A stretch of DNA of 64,000 nt, taken from Mixta hanseatica. GTDB taxonomy: Bacteria > Pseudomonadota > Gammaproteobacteria > Enterobacterales > Enterobacteriaceae. Under the pieces are notes generated by a model. The model was not told the DNA's origin and ran no database searches. It was given only the letters and a program-made list of their open reading frames with translations. The stretch's first letter is position 1; every line of letters starts with the position of its first letter. The DNA is taken from contig NZ_CP082904.1 in assembly GCF_023517775.1 (NCBI RefSeq), positions 2,666,001 through 2,730,000 on the forward strand, read 5' to 3'. A program made the position numbers and the translations under genes. Below, one piece after another: positions 37,552-51,481 of the stretch.

Positions 37552-38847
37552 CTATTTTGCAGGGCGCATATTCTGCACTACCTGGAGGCAGGATGACAAG
37601 ATGTTAAGACCTTCAGATACAATTTCTTTTTCGGCCGTTAACGGGATCAGAAAACGGATAACATTGGCGCGAACGCCACAGGCCAACAGCACCAGCCCCT
37701 GACGTCCCGCCTCCTGTACCAGCGCCTGCGTCAGCGCCTTTGCCGGACGCTGCGCATCGCCCTCTTCCACCAGCTCCATAGCGATCATCGCCCCAAGGTG
37801 GCGGATGTCGCCGATGCAGTCATACTGCGTCGCCAGCTGGCGCAGGAAAGCCACCACCTGTTCACCCTGCTGCTGCGCGCGCTGATTAAGCTGCTCGCGT
37901 TCGATAATCTCCACCACCGCCAGCGCCGCGGCAATGCCCATCGGCGAACCGGCATAAGTGCCGCCCAGCCCGCCCGCCTGCGCTTTTTGCATCAGCGACG
38001 CGCGCCCCACCACCGCCGACAGCGGGAAGCCGCCGGCCAGGCTTTTCGCCATGGTGATCAAATCAGGCTCGACGCCGCTGTGTTCAATGGCAAAGGTTTT
38101 GCCGGTGCGACAAAAGCCGCTCTGGATCTCATCCGCGATCAGCACAATGCCGTGCTCATCGCACAACTGGCGCAGCTGACGCATAAAGTTGGGCGAGGCG
38201 GCATAAAATCCGCCCTCGCCCTGTACCGGTTCGATAATAATCGCCGCCACATCATCCGGAGAGACGTCAGCCGCAAAGATCCCTTGCAGCGCGCCCAGCG
38301 CCTGGCTTTCGCTGATGCCCAAATAGCTGACGGGATAAGGCGCATGAAAGATGCCGCCCGGAAAAGGACCGTAGCCCTTTTTATACGGCTGCACTTTACC
38401 GGTCAGCGCCATGCCCAGCAGCGTGCGGCCATGAAATCCGCCGCGAAAGGCGATCACGCCGGCGCGGCCGGTGGCAATACGCGCCACCTTGATGGCGTTT
38501 TCCACCGCTTCCGCGCCGGTAGACATCAGCAGCGTTTGCGTCGGCTCGGCAATCGGCACCAGCGCATTCAGCTTTTCCGCCAGCTCAACATAACTGCCAT
38601 AGGGCGTGACCTGAAAGCAGGGATGCGTAAAGCACTCCAGCTGCGCCTGCACCGCACGCATGACGTCCGGATGGTTATGGCCGGTGTTTAACACCGCGAT
38701 CCCCGAGGCGAAATCGATATAGCGTCGCCCTTCGACATCCCACAGTTCGGCGTTGCGCGCTTTAGCGATATAGACCTGAAGGGAATTACCCACGCCGGGC
38801 GTGACCGCCGCCTCGCGCCGCGCCTGCCACTGTTGATTGGTTTGCAT
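37552..38847 (-). CDS. puuE: PuuE, 4-aminobutyrate aminotransferase
   Basis: A 431-residue class III PLP aminotransferase. Visible: GVGNSLQVYIAKARNAELWD, STGAEAVENAIKVARIATGR, FRGGFHGRTLLGMALTGK, IIEPVQGEGGFY, ADEIQSGFCRTGK and the PLP lysine in LITMAKSLAGGFPLSAVVG. It converts GABA and 2-oxoglutarate to succinate semialdehyde and glutamate, the last step of the Puu route. GabT is very similar; the placement next to puuA favours PuuE. The ATG at 38847 has GAGG eight bases in front; a GTG three codons upstream is less likely. It follows puuA by ten bases. Confidence 0.88.
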   Translation of the reverse strand: MQTNQQWQARREAAVTPGVGNSLQVYIAKARNAELWDVEGRRYIDFASGIAVLNTGHNHPDVMRAVQAQLECFTHPCFQVTPYGSYVELAEKLNALVPIAEPTQTLLMSTGAEAVENAIKVARIATGRAGVIAFRGGFHGRTLLGMALTGKVQPYKKGYGPFPGGIFHAPYPVSYLGISESQALGALQGIFAADVSPDDVAAIIIEPVQGEGGFYAASPNFMRQLRQLCDEHGIVLIADEIQSGFCRTGKTFAIEHSGVEPDLITMAKSLAGGFPLSAVVGRASLMQKAQAGGLGGTYAGSPMGIAAALAVVEIIEREQLNQRAQQQGEQVVAFLRQLATQYDCIGDIRHLGAMIAMELVEEGDAQRPAKALTQALVQEAGRQGLVLLACGVRANVIRFLIPLTAEKEIVSEGLNILSSCLQVVQNMRPAK

Positions 38848-38857
38848 GATTAACACC

Positions 38858-40273
38858 TCAGGCGTTTTTTAACATCCAGTCGATTTCAGTTGCGGTAATC
38901 AGCCGTTCAAACTGCATCAGCTCATGATGTTTGCAGCTGTGCCAGACAAAACTAAAGCGTTCGCCCAACAAATCCTGCAACGCGCGATTGTGGGTAAACA
39001 GATCAAGCGCTTCGCTCTGACGCACCGGCAGCGGCGAACCTTCCGCTTCATGCCCGTTGCCGGTTACTGCGGCCGGCAGCGGCAGCGCATTGTCCAGCCC
39101 ATGCAGAATGCCGGCAAAAATGGCGGCCATTACCAGCCAGGGGTTGGCGTCCGCTCCGGCCACGCGATATTCAACGCGGCGGTTTTCAATATCGCCGCAG
39201 GGAATGCGCAGCGCAACGGTGCGGTTGTTGTGCCCCCACGACGCCTGCAGCGGTACCCAGGATTCCGGACAGAAGCGGCGATAGGCATTCACGTTAGGCG
39301 CCAGTAGCGCCATTGAGGCGGGCATCAGATCGATCATCCCGGCCAGCGCCCGTTTCAACAGCGGCGAGTCGCTACCGTCGTCGCAGGCAAAGGCGTTATG
39401 GTCGGCGGCATCGAGCATGCTGACATGCACATGCATCCCGCTACCGGCGTACTCTTCATAAGGTTTCGCCATAAAGGTGGCGGTCATGCCGTGGTTTTCC
39501 GCGACCTGACGGATCAACCGCTTGAGCTGCAATGCATGATCGCAGGCGCTCAGCACGTTGCGCGTGTGGCGCAGGTTGATTTCGAACTGCCCGGGTGACG
39601 CTTCCGCCAGCGCGCCGTCGCCAGGAATACCCTGCAACTGCGCCAGACGATCGATATCGCCCAACACCTGCGAGAAATGATCGAGATTATCGACGGAATA
39701 GACCTGGCTTTGCATACTGCGTTCATCGCTGCCGGGCGTACAGGGCGGTTGAATATAGCCGTCATGGTCGCGTTGTTTATCGACCAGATAGAACTCCAGC
39801 TCTACCGCTACCACCGGAAACAGTCCCCGGTTGCGCAAGCGCTGCCAGAGGTTGTTTAAGACATTACGGGGTTCAACGTCAAAGGGAGTGCCATCTTGAT
39901 TACGCATCGTCAGCAGCAACTGCGCAATGCGGTCGGGATCGGAAGCGGAAGGAACCAGCGTGCCCTCAACGGGGATACAGATATTATCCGGCTCGCCCAG
40001 CGCCTGGCCTAATCCAGCCTGCTCGACGGTGTTGCCCAGAATATCCATCGCAAATACGGAGGCCGGGAAATAACAGCCCTTTTCCAGTTTCGCCAGGCTG
40101 CCGATGGGAATACGTTTACCGCGAAAAATACCGTTTAGATCGTTAAGAAGAATATCGACATATTGCGTTTCAGGATGGCGTTCCAGATAGGTTTTTACCT
40201 CATTCTGGAACGCGCTGGTTCGCATCTCTTCACTATGTCTTGTGAAGTCCTCTACTTCTACCAGGTTAGTCAT
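38858..40273 (-). CDS. puuA: PuuA, glutamate-putrescine ligase
   Basis: A 471-residue glutamine-synthetase-fold ligase that joins glutamate to putrescine using ATP. Family motifs: YVDILLNDLNGIFRGKRIPI, VVAVELEFYLVD (metal ligands), EASPGQFEINLRHT, TFMAKPYEEYAGSGMHVHVS and NRTVALRIPCGDIENRRVEY. It starts the minus-strand puuA-puuE transcript and is divergent from puuD, leaving about 285 bases for shared regulation by PuuR. It lacks the adenylylation site of GlnA. Confidence 0.93.
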   Translation of the reverse strand: MTNLVEVEDFTRHSEEMRTSAFQNEVKTYLERHPETQYVDILLNDLNGIFRGKRIPIGSLAKLEKGCYFPASVFAMDILGNTVEQAGLGQALGEPDNICIPVEGTLVPSASDPDRIAQLLLTMRNQDGTPFDVEPRNVLNNLWQRLRNRGLFPVVAVELEFYLVDKQRDHDGYIQPPCTPGSDERSMQSQVYSVDNLDHFSQVLGDIDRLAQLQGIPGDGALAEASPGQFEINLRHTRNVLSACDHALQLKRLIRQVAENHGMTATFMAKPYEEYAGSGMHVHVSMLDAADHNAFACDDGSDSPLLKRALAGMIDLMPASMALLAPNVNAYRRFCPESWVPLQASWGHNNRTVALRIPCGDIENRRVEYRVAGADANPWLVMAAIFAGILHGLDNALPLPAAVTGNGHEAEGSPLPVRQSEALDLFTHNRALQDLLGERFSFVWHSCKHHELMQFERLITATEIDWMLKNA

Positions 40274-40383
40274 GATCCCACCCGCCCTTTACCGTTTCAG
40301 AAGGATTGCGCGTACTGCTCAAAATAACGGCCATATTTAGAACATAGTCATAAGTCAAAAAGTGTGCAAATGTTACAGAGTGG

Positions 40384-40398
40384 TTTGAATATTGAACA
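40384..40398. promoter_or_regulatory. Candidate PuuR operator between puuA and puuD
   Basis: TTTGAATATTGAACA; its TGAACA end and part of the AT-rich half match the E. coli PuuR box AAAATATAATGAACA (recalled from the literature), 9 of 15 positions. It lies in the divergent puuA/puuD gap, where PuuR acts in E. coli. Confidence 0.35.
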
Positions 40399-40558
40399 AA
40401 GCCTGACTAGATTGAAAACAGATGCGCCTGAACCACAGGCGACGCTCTCTCCCGCTACCGGGCAGCCAGCGCCTGAAACCGGGCGCTTAAATCAGCCTGT
40501 TCAGGGCGGCTTTGTCAGAAATATTTGCCAGCCGGAGTGAAAAGATGTGGAAAGAATA

Positions 40559-41305
40559 ATGGACAAACCGCTGATCGGCGTGGTGATGTGCCATACGGTA
40601 AAGGATGGGCATCCCACCTGGGTGCTTCATCAAAAATATCTTGATGCGATTATGGATGTCGGCGGCGTGGTTACCGCACTGCCCCACCGGCCCGGACTGG
40701 GCGAGACCATTTCCCACCGTACGCTGCCGCTGCTTGATGGACTGCTGCTGCCCGGCAGCCCCAGCAATATCGAACCCTGGCGCTATAACGTTTCAGGAGA
40801 AGAGAGCGAGAGCGACCCCGGACGGGATGAACTGGCGCTGACGCTGATCCCACAGGCGCTGAAACTGCGCCTGCCGCTGCTGGCGATTTGCCGCGGCATG
40901 CAGGAGTTGGTGGTGGCCGCGGGCGGCACGCTGAATCGGCAGCTTCCCAGCGAGCAGGTGCTGCATTATGCCGATACCGATGCGCCGCTGGCCGAGCAAT
41001 ATGCGCCAGCGCATCCCGTTCAGCTAATGGCCGACGGTCAGCTGGCGCGTCTGTTGGGCGGTGCCAGATCGTTACAGGTGAATTCACTGCATAAGCAGGG
41101 CATTAAGGATGCAGGGCCGCGCTTACAGGCTGAAGCTACCGCCGCGGATGGCGTGATTGAAGCGGTCAGCATCCCCGATCATCCGTTTGCCATTGGCGTT
41201 CAGTGGCATCCGGAGTGGCGCTATCAGGATTCAGACGCCTCGTCCCGGCTGTTTGAGGCATTTATCAACGCCTGTCACCACTATCGCAAGGAAAAACGGC
41301 TATGA
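40559..41305 (+). CDS. puuD: PuuD, gamma-glutamyl-GABA hydrolase
   Basis: A 248-residue class I glutamine-amidotransferase-like hydrolase. The triad is visible: Cys111 in AICRGMQE, His216 and Glu218 in QWHPEW; the oxyanion stretch is GLLLPGSPSN. It splits gamma-glutamyl-GABA to glutamate and GABA. The ATG at 40559 starts MDKPLIGVVM as in the family; a GTG four codons upstream is in frame but less likely. Its stop overlaps the puuR start by four bases (ATGA). Confidence 0.92.
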   Translation: MDKPLIGVVMCHTVKDGHPTWVLHQKYLDAIMDVGGVVTALPHRPGLGETISHRTLPLLDGLLLPGSPSNIEPWRYNVSGEESESDPGRDELALTLIPQALKLRLPLLAICRGMQELVVAAGGTLNRQLPSEQVLHYADTDAPLAEQYAPAHPVQLMADGQLARLLGGARSLQVNSLHKQGIKDAGPRLQAEATAADGVIEAVSIPDHPFAIGVQWHPEWRYQDSDASSRLFEAFINACHHYRKEKRL

Positions 41306-41859
41306 ACGAAGCCACTCTCGCCCCCGGACGCCGCCTGTCTCAAATCCGGCAAGAGTTAGGTTTGTCGCAGCGGCGCGTTGCTGAGCTCGCCGGTCTGACG
41401 CACAGCGCTATCAGCACCATTGAACAGGATAAAGTCAGCCCGGCGGTCAGTACCCTACAAAAGCTACTCACAGTTTACGGGCTGTCGCTGTCGGAATTCT
41501 TTTCAGAGACGGTGAAAAATACGCCGCCGAAAATTGTTATTGAGCCGCATGAGCTGATTGATATCGGCAGTCAGGGCGTTTCGCTGAAGCTAATCCATAA
41601 CGGCCGCGCCAGCCATAATCTGGCGATGCTGCTGGAAACCTATCAGCCGGGCTCAACCACTGGCGAAAAAATCCGCCATCCGGGCGAGGAAACCGGCACG
41701 CTGCTGGAGGGCGAAATTACCCTGACCATTAGCGGGCAGCGCTATCTGCTGCAGGCCGGGCAAAGTTATGTCATCGATACCGGACAGCCGCACAGCTTTA
41801 GCAATACCTCGAATCGGGTCTGCCGTATTGTCAGCGCCCACACGCCCGCTAACTTCTAA
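41302..41859 (+). CDS. puuR: PuuR, repressor of the putrescine-use genes
   Basis: A 185-residue regulator with an N-terminal XRE-type helix-turn-helix (LSQIRQELGLSQRRVAELAG, then LTHSAISTIEQDK; residues about 12-65) and a C-terminal cupin (YQPGSTTGEKIRHPGEETGT to SYVIDTGQPHSF). PuuR represses puu genes and is relieved by putrescine. It is translationally coupled to puuD through the four-base overlap. The order puuD-puuR-puuB matches E. coli except that puuC is missing between puuR and puuB. Confidence 0.92.
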   Translation: MNEATLAPGRRLSQIRQELGLSQRRVAELAGLTHSAISTIEQDKVSPAVSTLQKLLTVYGLSLSEFFSETVKNTPPKIVIEPHELIDIGSQGVSLKLIHNGRASHNLAMLLETYQPGSTTGEKIRHPGEETGTLLEGEITLTISGQRYLLQAGQSYVIDTGQPHSFSNTSNRVCRIVSAHTPANF

Positions 41860-41877
41860 GCGCCTGAGGAGACCGCA

Positions 41878-43155
41878 GTGAATCATGTGGACAGCTATTA
41901 CGCCGCAACGGCGAATCCGCATCAACCCTGGCCACAGCTGGATGGCTCGGTGCAGTGCGATGTATGCATTATCGGCGCCGGGTTTACCGGTCTCTCTTCC
42001 GCGCTGTTTTTAACCGAAGCCGGCTATGAGGTGGTGGTGCTGGAGGCGGCGCGCGTCGGCTACGGCGCCAGCGGACGCAACGGCGGCCAGGTGGTGAATT
42101 CTTATAGCCGAGATATTGATGTGATTGAGCAGCGTTACGGCGCGGATGCGGCGCGTATGCTGGGCAGCATGATGTTTGAGGGCGCCGATATTATCCGCGA
42201 TCGTATCGATCGCTATGCTATCGACTGCGATTACCGTCCCGGCGGTATTTTCGCCGCGCTGAACGCCCGTCAGATGCAACATCTGCGCGCGCAGCAGCGC
42301 CTGTGGGAACGCTACGGCAATCAGCAGCTTGACCTGCTGGATGAGCGCGGTATCCGGCGCGCCATCGCAACCGAACGCTATGTCGGCGGACTGTTGGATC
42401 GGCGCGGCGGTCATCTGCATCCGTTAAATCTGGCGCTGGGCGAGGCGGAAGCGATACGGCGTCATGGCGGCCGAATTTATGAACAGTCGGCGGTGGAAAA
42501 AGTGATCTACGGCGCGCCCAACCTCGTTAAAACCGCGCGGGGCGACGTCAGCGCTAAGTATGTCATCTTTGCCGGTAACGCCTATCTTGCCCCGGAGCTG
42601 GAGCCGCGCCTGAGCCGCAAAAGCATGCCCTGCGGTTCGCAAATCGTTACCACCGAGCCGCTTAGCGCGGACCAGGCGCTGTCGCTGCTGCCGGATAATT
42701 ACTGTGTCGAAGATTGTAACTACCTGCTGGACTATTTCCGTTTAACCGCCGATAACCGCCTGCTGTACGGCGGCGGCGTTATCTACGGCGCCCGTGAGCC
42801 ACAGGATATCGCCGCGCTGATCCGTCCCAAGCTGCTGAAAACCTTCCCGCAGCTGCAAAATGTCAAGCTCAGCCACAGCTGGAGCGGTAACTTCTTGCTG
42901 ACGCTGTCGCGTATGCCGCAGCTGGGGCGTCTGGATAAACAGGTTTACTATATTCAGGGCGACAGCGGGCATGGCGTCACCTTTACCCATCTGGCCGGCA
43001 AGCTGGTGGCGGAAACGCTACGCGGCGACGCCGAACGTTTTGATGCCTTCGCCCGGCTGCCGCATCTGCCTTTTCCCGGCGGCCGGCGGTTTAAAGTGCC
43101 GCTAACCGCCGTGGGCGCCGCCTGGTATGCGCTGCGCGATCGGCTTGGCGTCTGA
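41878..43155 (+). CDS. puuB: PuuB, gamma-glutamylputrescine oxidase
   Basis: A 425-residue FAD-dependent amine oxidase of the DAO fold. The dinucleotide site CDVCIIGAGFTGLSSALFL (GAGFTG at 33-38) is followed by GYGASGRNGGQVV and, near the end, YYIQGDSGHGVTFTHLAGK. It oxidises gamma-glutamylputrescine to the aldehyde, with ammonia and hydrogen peroxide. The start is GTG at 41878 with GAGGAGA in front, giving MNHVDSYYAATAN, which aligns with the E. coli start. It follows puuR by 18 bases; puuC, expected here, is absent. Confidence 0.92.
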   Translation: MNHVDSYYAATANPHQPWPQLDGSVQCDVCIIGAGFTGLSSALFLTEAGYEVVVLEAARVGYGASGRNGGQVVNSYSRDIDVIEQRYGADAARMLGSMMFEGADIIRDRIDRYAIDCDYRPGGIFAALNARQMQHLRAQQRLWERYGNQQLDLLDERGIRRAIATERYVGGLLDRRGGHLHPLNLALGEAEAIRRHGGRIYEQSAVEKVIYGAPNLVKTARGDVSAKYVIFAGNAYLAPELEPRLSRKSMPCGSQIVTTEPLSADQALSLLPDNYCVEDCNYLLDYFRLTADNRLLYGGGVIYGAREPQDIAALIRPKLLKTFPQLQNVKLSHSWSGNFLLTLSRMPQLGRLDKQVYYIQGDSGHGVTFTHLAGKLVAETLRGDAERFDAFARLPHLPFPGGRRFKVPLTAVGAAWYALRDRLGV

Positions 43156-43204
43156 TAACAGCAGGCTGTCGGCCGGCCGCCGCAAAGCGGATCAGGGGAT
43201 GCGC

Positions 43205-44029
43205 TTAACCCAGCGGCATGGTCACGGGATCGGGATAGCGGTACTCAAAACCCAGCTCATCACAGATTTTATTGCCATCGATAATCTTGCCGTGTTGATT
43301 TTCGGCCGCGGCAAAAGTCGGCGGCGTTAATCCCAGTTGCTGGGCCACCGCCGTATAAAACTGCTGGCGAGCCGGATGCGCCGGGGCGCTCAGGTTATAG
43401 ATATGGCCGCCTTTCGGCGTTTGCAGCAGCAGCGTAATGGCGGCGACCACATCATCCAGATGCACCAGATTCACCCCATGCTCGCCATCCGGCACGTTGG
43501 TTTTACCAGCCAGAAAACGCCCCGGATGACGTTTAGGCCCCACCAGCCCGGAAAGCCGCAGAATATCGACCGAGGTACCCGGCAGATCGTGCAGCCAGTT
43601 CTCCAGCTCCACCAGCGTTTGCCCAGCGACGGTCACCGGCTGCAGCGGGCTGGTTTCTTTCATCACGCCAGCACCGTTGCCGTAAACCGAGGTGGAGCTG
43701 GTGAAAATAATGCGCGGCACGTTAAACGCCAGCGCGCTATCCACCAGGTTTTGCACCGCGCGCAGATAATTCTCGCCGCCCTCTGCCGTCCGGCTGGCCG
43801 GCAGGGTGACCACCAGCGCATCCACTGACAGCAGCGCCTCCAGTTCATCGGCATCGCACTCCAGCTCTGGCGTCAGCCGCAGCTCACAGCTGGCGATGCC
43901 GCACATGCGCGCCGCCTCGACGCCGTCCGGCGTGGTTTTACTGCCGGTGACCTGCCAGCCGCGCGCCGTTAACGCCGTTGCCAGCGGCATGCCCAGCCAT
44001 CCCAGACCTACAATCGCGACTTTTTTCAT
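43205..44029 (-). CDS. yeeZ: YeeZ, NAD(P)-binding epimerase-like protein
   Basis: A 274-residue Rossmann-fold protein: VAIVGLGWLGMPLATAL (the GxGxxG site), FTSSTSVYGNG, then ILRLSGLVGPKRHPGRFLAG and HLDDVVAAI. It resembles extended SDRs, but with no obvious YxxxK. E. coli yeeZ occupies the same place, divergent from hisL. Its reaction is unknown. The frame opens at a GTG two codons earlier, but AGGAG five bases before the ATG at 44029 decides the start. Confidence 0.88.
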   Translation of the reverse strand: MKKVAIVGLGWLGMPLATALTARGWQVTGSKTTPDGVEAARMCGIASCELRLTPELECDADELEALLSVDALVVTLPASRTAEGGENYLRAVQNLVDSALAFNVPRIIFTSSTSVYGNGAGVMKETSPLQPVTVAGQTLVELENWLHDLPGTSVDILRLSGLVGPKRHPGRFLAGKTNVPDGEHGVNLVHLDDVVAAITLLLQTPKGGHIYNLSAPAHPARQQFYTAVAQQLGLTPPTFAAAENQHGKIIDGNKICDELGFEYRYPDPVTMPLG

Positions 44030-44199
44030 CTTCACTCCTGACGCTTTAGCTTGATTAATACTAAGGCTACGTCACGCCTCGCAGCGTGACAATCTTCGCG
44101 CAACAAGAGATTTTCCCGGTCGGCGAAAAAACGGTTGCCAATGGGCGCTATCTCCGCTAGGTTAATTGACAGGCAAATGAATATACATGCAGAGAAATT

Positions 44200-44247
44200 A
44201 TGACACGCGTTCAGTTCAACCATCATCATCACCATCATCCTGACTAG
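44200..44247 (+). CDS. hisL: HisL, his operon leader peptide
   Basis: A 15-residue peptide, [15 protein letters not shown], with six consecutive His codons (E. coli has seven). Translation through the His run senses charged tRNA-His and sets whether the attenuator at 44309-44343 forms. Ribosome stalling on the His codons allows read-through into hisG. The start follows GAGAAA. Confidence 0.96.
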   Translation: MTRVQFNHHHHHHPD

Positions 44248-44308
44248 TCTTTCAGGCGATGTGTGCTGGAAGACGTTTAGGATCTTCCAGTGGTGCAGAG
44301 CGCAAATG

Positions 44309-44343
44309 GCCCCCGGAAGATCTTCTTCCGGGGGCTTTTTTTT
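44309..44343 (+). terminator. His attenuator
   Basis: Stem GCCCCCGGAAGA/TCTTCCGGGGGC with a three-base loop, followed by eight T, between hisL and hisG. An earlier stretch, GATCTTCCAG at 44281-44290, can pair with the same region and serve in the antiterminator. Confidence 0.93.
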
Positions 44344-44387
44344 GGCTGACTGCAACAGACAGGATAAATGACAAGAGGACTGGAGAG

Positions 44388-45287
44388 ATGTTAGATAACA
44401 CCCGTTTACGCATAGCTATGCAAAAATCTGGCCGTTTAAGCGATGAATCACGCGAGCTGTTGGCGCGCTGCGGCATTAAAATTAATCTGCAGCAACAGCG
44501 CCTGATCGCCTTTGCTGAAAACATGCCAATCGATATTTTGCGCGTGCGTGATGATGATATCCCCGGCCTGGTGATGGATGGCGTAGTGGATCTCGGCATC
44601 GTCGGTGAAAACGTGCTGGAAGAAGAGCTGCTGACCCGCCGCGCGCAGGGTGAAGATCCGCGCTATTTTACCCTGCGCCGCCTCGATTTCGGCGGCTGCC
44701 GTCTGTCACTGGCGATGCCGGTTGATGAAGAATATACCGGCGTCCAGTGCCTGCAAAATTCGCGTATCGCCACCTCCTATCCTCATCTGCTGAAACAGTA
44801 TCTTGATAAACAGGGCGTCGCTTTTAAATCCTGCCTGCTGAATGGCTCTGTCGAAGTGGCGCCGCGCGCCGGTCTGGCCGATGCTATCTGCGATCTGGTC
44901 TCTACCGGCGCCACGCTGGAAGCTAACGGCCTGCGCGAAGTGGAAGTGATTTATCGTTCGAAAGCGGTACTAATCCAGCGCGACGGCGAACTCTCCGCCG
45001 CCAAGCAAGAGCTGGTGGATAAGCTGATGACGCGTATTCAGGGCGTGATCAAAGCGCGTGAATCGAAATACATTATGCTGCACGCGCCAAGCGAGCGGCT
45101 GGAGGAGGTGATTGCGCTGCTGCCAGGCGCTGAGCGTCCGACCGTCCTGCCGTTGGCGGGCGATCAAAGTCGCCTGGCGATGCACATGGTCAGCAGCGAG
45201 ACCCTGTTCTGGGAAACCATGGAAAAATTAAAGGCGCTGGGCGCCAGTTCCATTCTGGTGCTGCCAATTGAGAAGATGATGGAGTAA
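44388..45287 (+). CDS. hisG: HisG, ATP phosphoribosyltransferase
   Basis: A 299-residue long-form enzyme for the first step of histidine synthesis (ATP + PRPP). It begins [20 protein letters not shown] and shows [49 protein letters not shown] and the C-terminal ACT-like regulatory domain ([20 protein letters not shown]) that binds histidine. The ATG at 44388 has GGAGAG in front; the open frame to 44259 covers the attenuator and is not coding. Confidence 0.97.
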   Translation: MLDNTRLRIAMQKSGRLSDESRELLARCGIKINLQQQRLIAFAENMPIDILRVRDDDIPGLVMDGVVDLGIVGENVLEEELLTRRAQGEDPRYFTLRRLDFGGCRLSLAMPVDEEYTGVQCLQNSRIATSYPHLLKQYLDKQGVAFKSCLLNGSVEVAPRAGLADAICDLVSTGATLEANGLREVEVIYRSKAVLIQRDGELSAAKQELVDKLMTRIQGVIKARESKYIMLHAPSERLEEVIALLPGAERPTVLPLAGDQSRLAMHMVSSETLFWETMEKLKALGASSILVLPIEKMME

Positions 45288-45291
45288 TGCC

Positions 45292-47681
<2,390 letters not shown>

Positions 47682-47683
47682 GC

Positions 47684-48750
47684 ATGAGTCAGAAAACCCT
47701 TTTTATCGATCGCGACGGCACCCTTATCAGTGAACCCCCGCAGGATTTTCAGGTGGATCGCATGGAGAAACTGGCCTTTGAGCCGGATGTGATCCCGGCG
47801 CTGCTGGCGCTGCAGAAAGCGGGCTACCAGCTGGTGATGATTACCAACCAGGACGGTCTTGGCACTGATAGTTTCCCGCAGGCCGATTTTGATGGCCCGC
47901 ACAACCTGATGATGCAGGTTTTTAACTCGCAGGGCGTGCGTTTTGACGAGGTGCTGATCTGTCCGCACCTGCCGGCCGATAACTGCGGCTGCCGTAAGCC
48001 AAAAGTCAAAATGGTGGAAGCCTGGCTGGCGGAAGGCGCGCTGGATAAGGCGAATAGCTATGTGATCGGCGATCGCGCCACCGACATTGAGCTGGCGCAA
48101 AACATGGGCATTCAGGGCTTACGCTATAGCCAGGACGGCCTGGACTGGAACGCCATCAGCCAAAAGCTGACGCAGCGCGACCGTTATGCAAAGGTAAACC
48201 GCAATACCAAAGAGACGCAGATTGAAATCGAAGTGTGGCTGGATCGCGAAGGCGGCAGCAAAATCAATACCGGCGTCGGCTTCTTCGATCACATGCTGGA
48301 CCAGATCGCCACGCACGGCGGCCTACGCATGAACGTCGAAGTGAAAGGCGACCTCTATATCGACGATCACCATACGGTAGAGGATACCGGTCTGGCGCTG
48401 GGCGAAGCGCTGTTGAAGGCGCTGGGTGACAAGCGCGGCATCGGACGCTTCGGCTTCGTGCTGCCGATGGATGAATGCCTGGCGCGCTGCGCGCTGGATA
48501 TTTCCGGCCGCCCGCACCTCGAATTCAAGGCGGAATTTAACTATCAGCGCGTCGGCGATCTCAGCACAGAGATGGTGGAACACTTTTTCCGCTCCCTCTC
48601 CTACTCGATGGCCAGCACGCTGCACCTGAAAACCAAGGGCAAAAACGATCATCACCGGGTAGAAAGCCTGTTTAAAGCCTTTGGCCGCACGCTGCGCCAG
48701 GCGATTCGTGTGGAAGGCAACACCCTGCCGAGTTCGAAAGGAGTGCTGTA

Positions 48751-48751
<1 letters not shown>
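47684..48751 (+). CDS. hisB: HisB, histidinol-phosphatase / imidazoleglycerol-phosphate dehydratase
   Basis: A 355-residue bifunctional enzyme. The N-terminal HAD phosphatase has [12 protein letters not shown] and a Cys-rich zinc loop ([15 protein letters not shown]); the C-terminal dehydratase has [30 protein letters not shown] and [18 protein letters not shown]. The open frame extends left to 47588 into hisC, but the ATG at 47684 gives [13 protein letters not shown]. The stop shares one base with the hisH start. Confidence 0.96.
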
Positions 48752-50832
<2,081 letters not shown>

Positions 50833-50839
<7 letters not shown>

Positions 50840-51447
50840 CAGAACAGCAGCTTTCCCAACTGGACTGGGAAAAAACCGGCGGCATGATGCCGGTAATTGT
50901 CCAACATCAGGTATCCGGCGAAGTATTAATGCACGGCTATATGAACCCGGAAGCGCTGGATAAAACTCTGCGCGAGCAGAAGGTTACCTTTTGGTCACGC
51001 ACCAAACAGCGCCTGTGGACTAAAGGCGAGACGTCAGGTCATTTCCTCAACGTAGTCAGCATCACGCCCGACTGCGATAACGATACGCTGCTGGTGCTGG
51101 CGCAGCCCATTGGCCCCACCTGTCATCTGGGCACCTCCAGCTGCTTTTCGCCCGCAGCAACAGACTGGACCTTTCTTTATCAGCTGGAACAGCTGCTGGC
51201 GGAACGCAAACAGGCCGATCCAGACAGCTCTTACACCGCTAAGCTATACGCCAGCGGCACCAAGCGCATTGCGCAAAAAGTGGGAGAAGAAGGCGTCGAG
51301 ACCGCCCTGGCCGCCACGGTTAACGATCGTCATGAGCTGACCAACGAAGCCTCTGACCTGCTCTATCACCTGATGGTGCTGTTGCAGGATCAGGATCTCG
51401 ATCTGAGCGCGATTATCAATAACCTGCGCGCAAGGCATAAGGCGTAA
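50833..51447 (+). CDS. hisI: HisI (HisIE), phosphoribosyl-AMP cyclohydrolase / phosphoribosyl-ATP pyrophosphatase
   Basis: A 204-residue bifunctional enzyme. The cyclohydrolase half has [52 protein letters not shown] with zinc ligands; the pyrophosphatase half has [29 protein letters not shown] and [17 protein letters not shown]. The start is GTG at 50833, inside the hisF end, matching the E. coli MLTEQQ start. It ends the his operon. Confidence 0.96.
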
Positions 51448-51451
51448 AAAC

Positions 51452-51480
51452 AAAAAACCCGGCTCACGGCCGGGTTTTTT
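51452..51480. terminator. Bidirectional terminator between hisI and wzz
   Basis: Stem AACCCGGC/GCCGGGTT flanked by A-run and T-run (CAAAAAACCC...GGGTTTTTT), between convergent hisI and wzz. Confidence 0.92.
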
Positions 51481-51481
51481 A

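Noticed and set aside
37798..38691. Long open frame of 297 codons on the plus strand opposite puuE
   Set aside because: It mirrors puuE, has a His- and Arg-rich composition typical of antisense GC-rich frames, and no start signal or family resemblance.
44166..44187. TTGACA at 44166 with TATACA at 44182 as a his promoter
   Set aside because: The spacer is only ten bases and the start would fall on the hisL ATG. The TTGACA may still be a -35 box, but I found no good -10 partner.
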